Of a stretch of 64,000 nt of DNA, positions 63,944 through 64,000 are shown piece by piece. This DNA comes from Planctomycetales bacterium (GTDB lineage Bacteria > Planctomycetota > Planctomycetia > Isosphaerales > Isosphaeraceae). The stretch lies in NCBI GenBank assembly GCA_027452145.1, contig DAIDHB010000064.1:16281-80280 (forward strand), given 5' to 3'. The notes beneath the pieces are model-generated. The model was not told where the DNA came from. It ran no database searches and saw only the letters and a program-made list of their open reading frames with translations. The translations under genes were made by a program, and so were the position numbers. Position 1 is the first letter of the stretch. Every line of letters starts with the position of its first letter.

Positions 63944-64000
63944 TGTCAGCGGGCGCTCAAAACCAGCCACCGATGGGCGCTTGAAAACCAGCCACTTTGA
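63944..64000. mobile_element. Probable left end of an IS21-like element (rest outside window)
   Basis: Starts TGTCAGCGGGCGC and contains two near-identical direct repeats (63951-63970 and 63975-63995) with shared core AAAACCAGCCAC, the multiple-terminal-repeat arrangement of IS21-family ends, which begin TG. The transposase genes would lie to the right of the edge, so this is a partial call. Family assignment is from memory of such ends and not proven here. Confidence 0.5.

Larger units (their letters stand above)
62680..64000. other. Non-coding right end of window with repeats and AT-rich patch
   Basis: About 1.3 kb without a credible gene; short frames here overlap in all phases. It contains the 21-bp repeat array (63063-63174), an AT-rich stretch near 63600-63720 that contrasts with the rest of the window, and the repeat-rich edge after 63850. 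This looks like an accessory or mobile-element landing site. Confidence 0.6.

Overview
The window looks like chromosomal DNA of a planctomycete, most likely in or near the Isosphaeraceae. The evidence is the very GC-rich coding sequence and a set of lineage-typical families. These include two LEPR-XLL motif proteins, a DUF1501/DUF1553 pair, a PVC-type haem-binding protein with a C-terminal cytochrome c domain, a large sigma-70 factor with a membrane-anchored tail, a serine/threonine kinase with TPRs beside an ECF sigma factor, DUF4058, and the PVC small basic protein. Assignment below phylum level is inference. No rRNA, tRNA or CRISPR array was found.

Layout. 0-9 kb: a membrane/coiled-coil protein cut by the left edge, a large ECF sigma factor, an aminotransferase with an isochorismatase-family hydrolase, a REC-PAS-GAF-REC regulator overlapping a metallophosphoesterase, and DUF4058. 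9.3-18.6 kb: a leftward MoxR/DUF58/von Willebrand A cluster (NHL lipoprotein, 1033-aa vWA protein, MoxR ATPase, small membrane protein, DUF58, 45-aa membrane peptide, BatA-like protein). 18.7-24.9 kb: a Rieske ferredoxin, then a leftward run of ZIP transporter, redoxin/cytochrome/copper-monooxygenase fusion and SelB, then pterin dehydratase and the small basic protein. 24.9-33.6 kb: APC permease, a nested palindromic element, FabF-like ketosynthase, aspartate-type aminotransferase, lipoprotein, ECF sigma factor, response regulator, RlmI-like methyltransferase. 33.6-36.2 kb: a BlaI/M56 signalling pair with a candidate double operator. 36.2-43.3 kb: enolase-superfamily enzyme, 1421-aa deacetylase/haem-binding fusion and a HEAT protein, all leftward. 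43.5-51.3 kb: Maf, a pyroglutamyl-peptidase/NTF2 fusion, a TPR protein, a spermidine-synthase-like protein and a 1095-aa secreted protein. 52.2-58.8 kb: LEPR-XLL protein, ECF sigma factor and kinase almost touching, followed by a second LEPR-XLL protein. 58.9-62.7 kb: DUF1501/DUF1553. 62.7-64 kb: non-coding, with a 21-bp tandem repeat, an AT-rich patch, and at the very edge repeats resembling the end of an IS21-type element.

The most system-like parts are the LEPR-XLL/ECF/kinase module (52.3-58.8 kb), where a predicted single-pass surface protein sits 4 nt ahead of a sigma factor and 3 nt before a kinase with a changed DFG motif, and the MoxR/vWA envelope cluster, which carries a tiny membrane peptide bracketed by inverted simple repeats. 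The rest of the window is a mixture of housekeeping genes and secreted oxidative or carbohydrate-related proteins.
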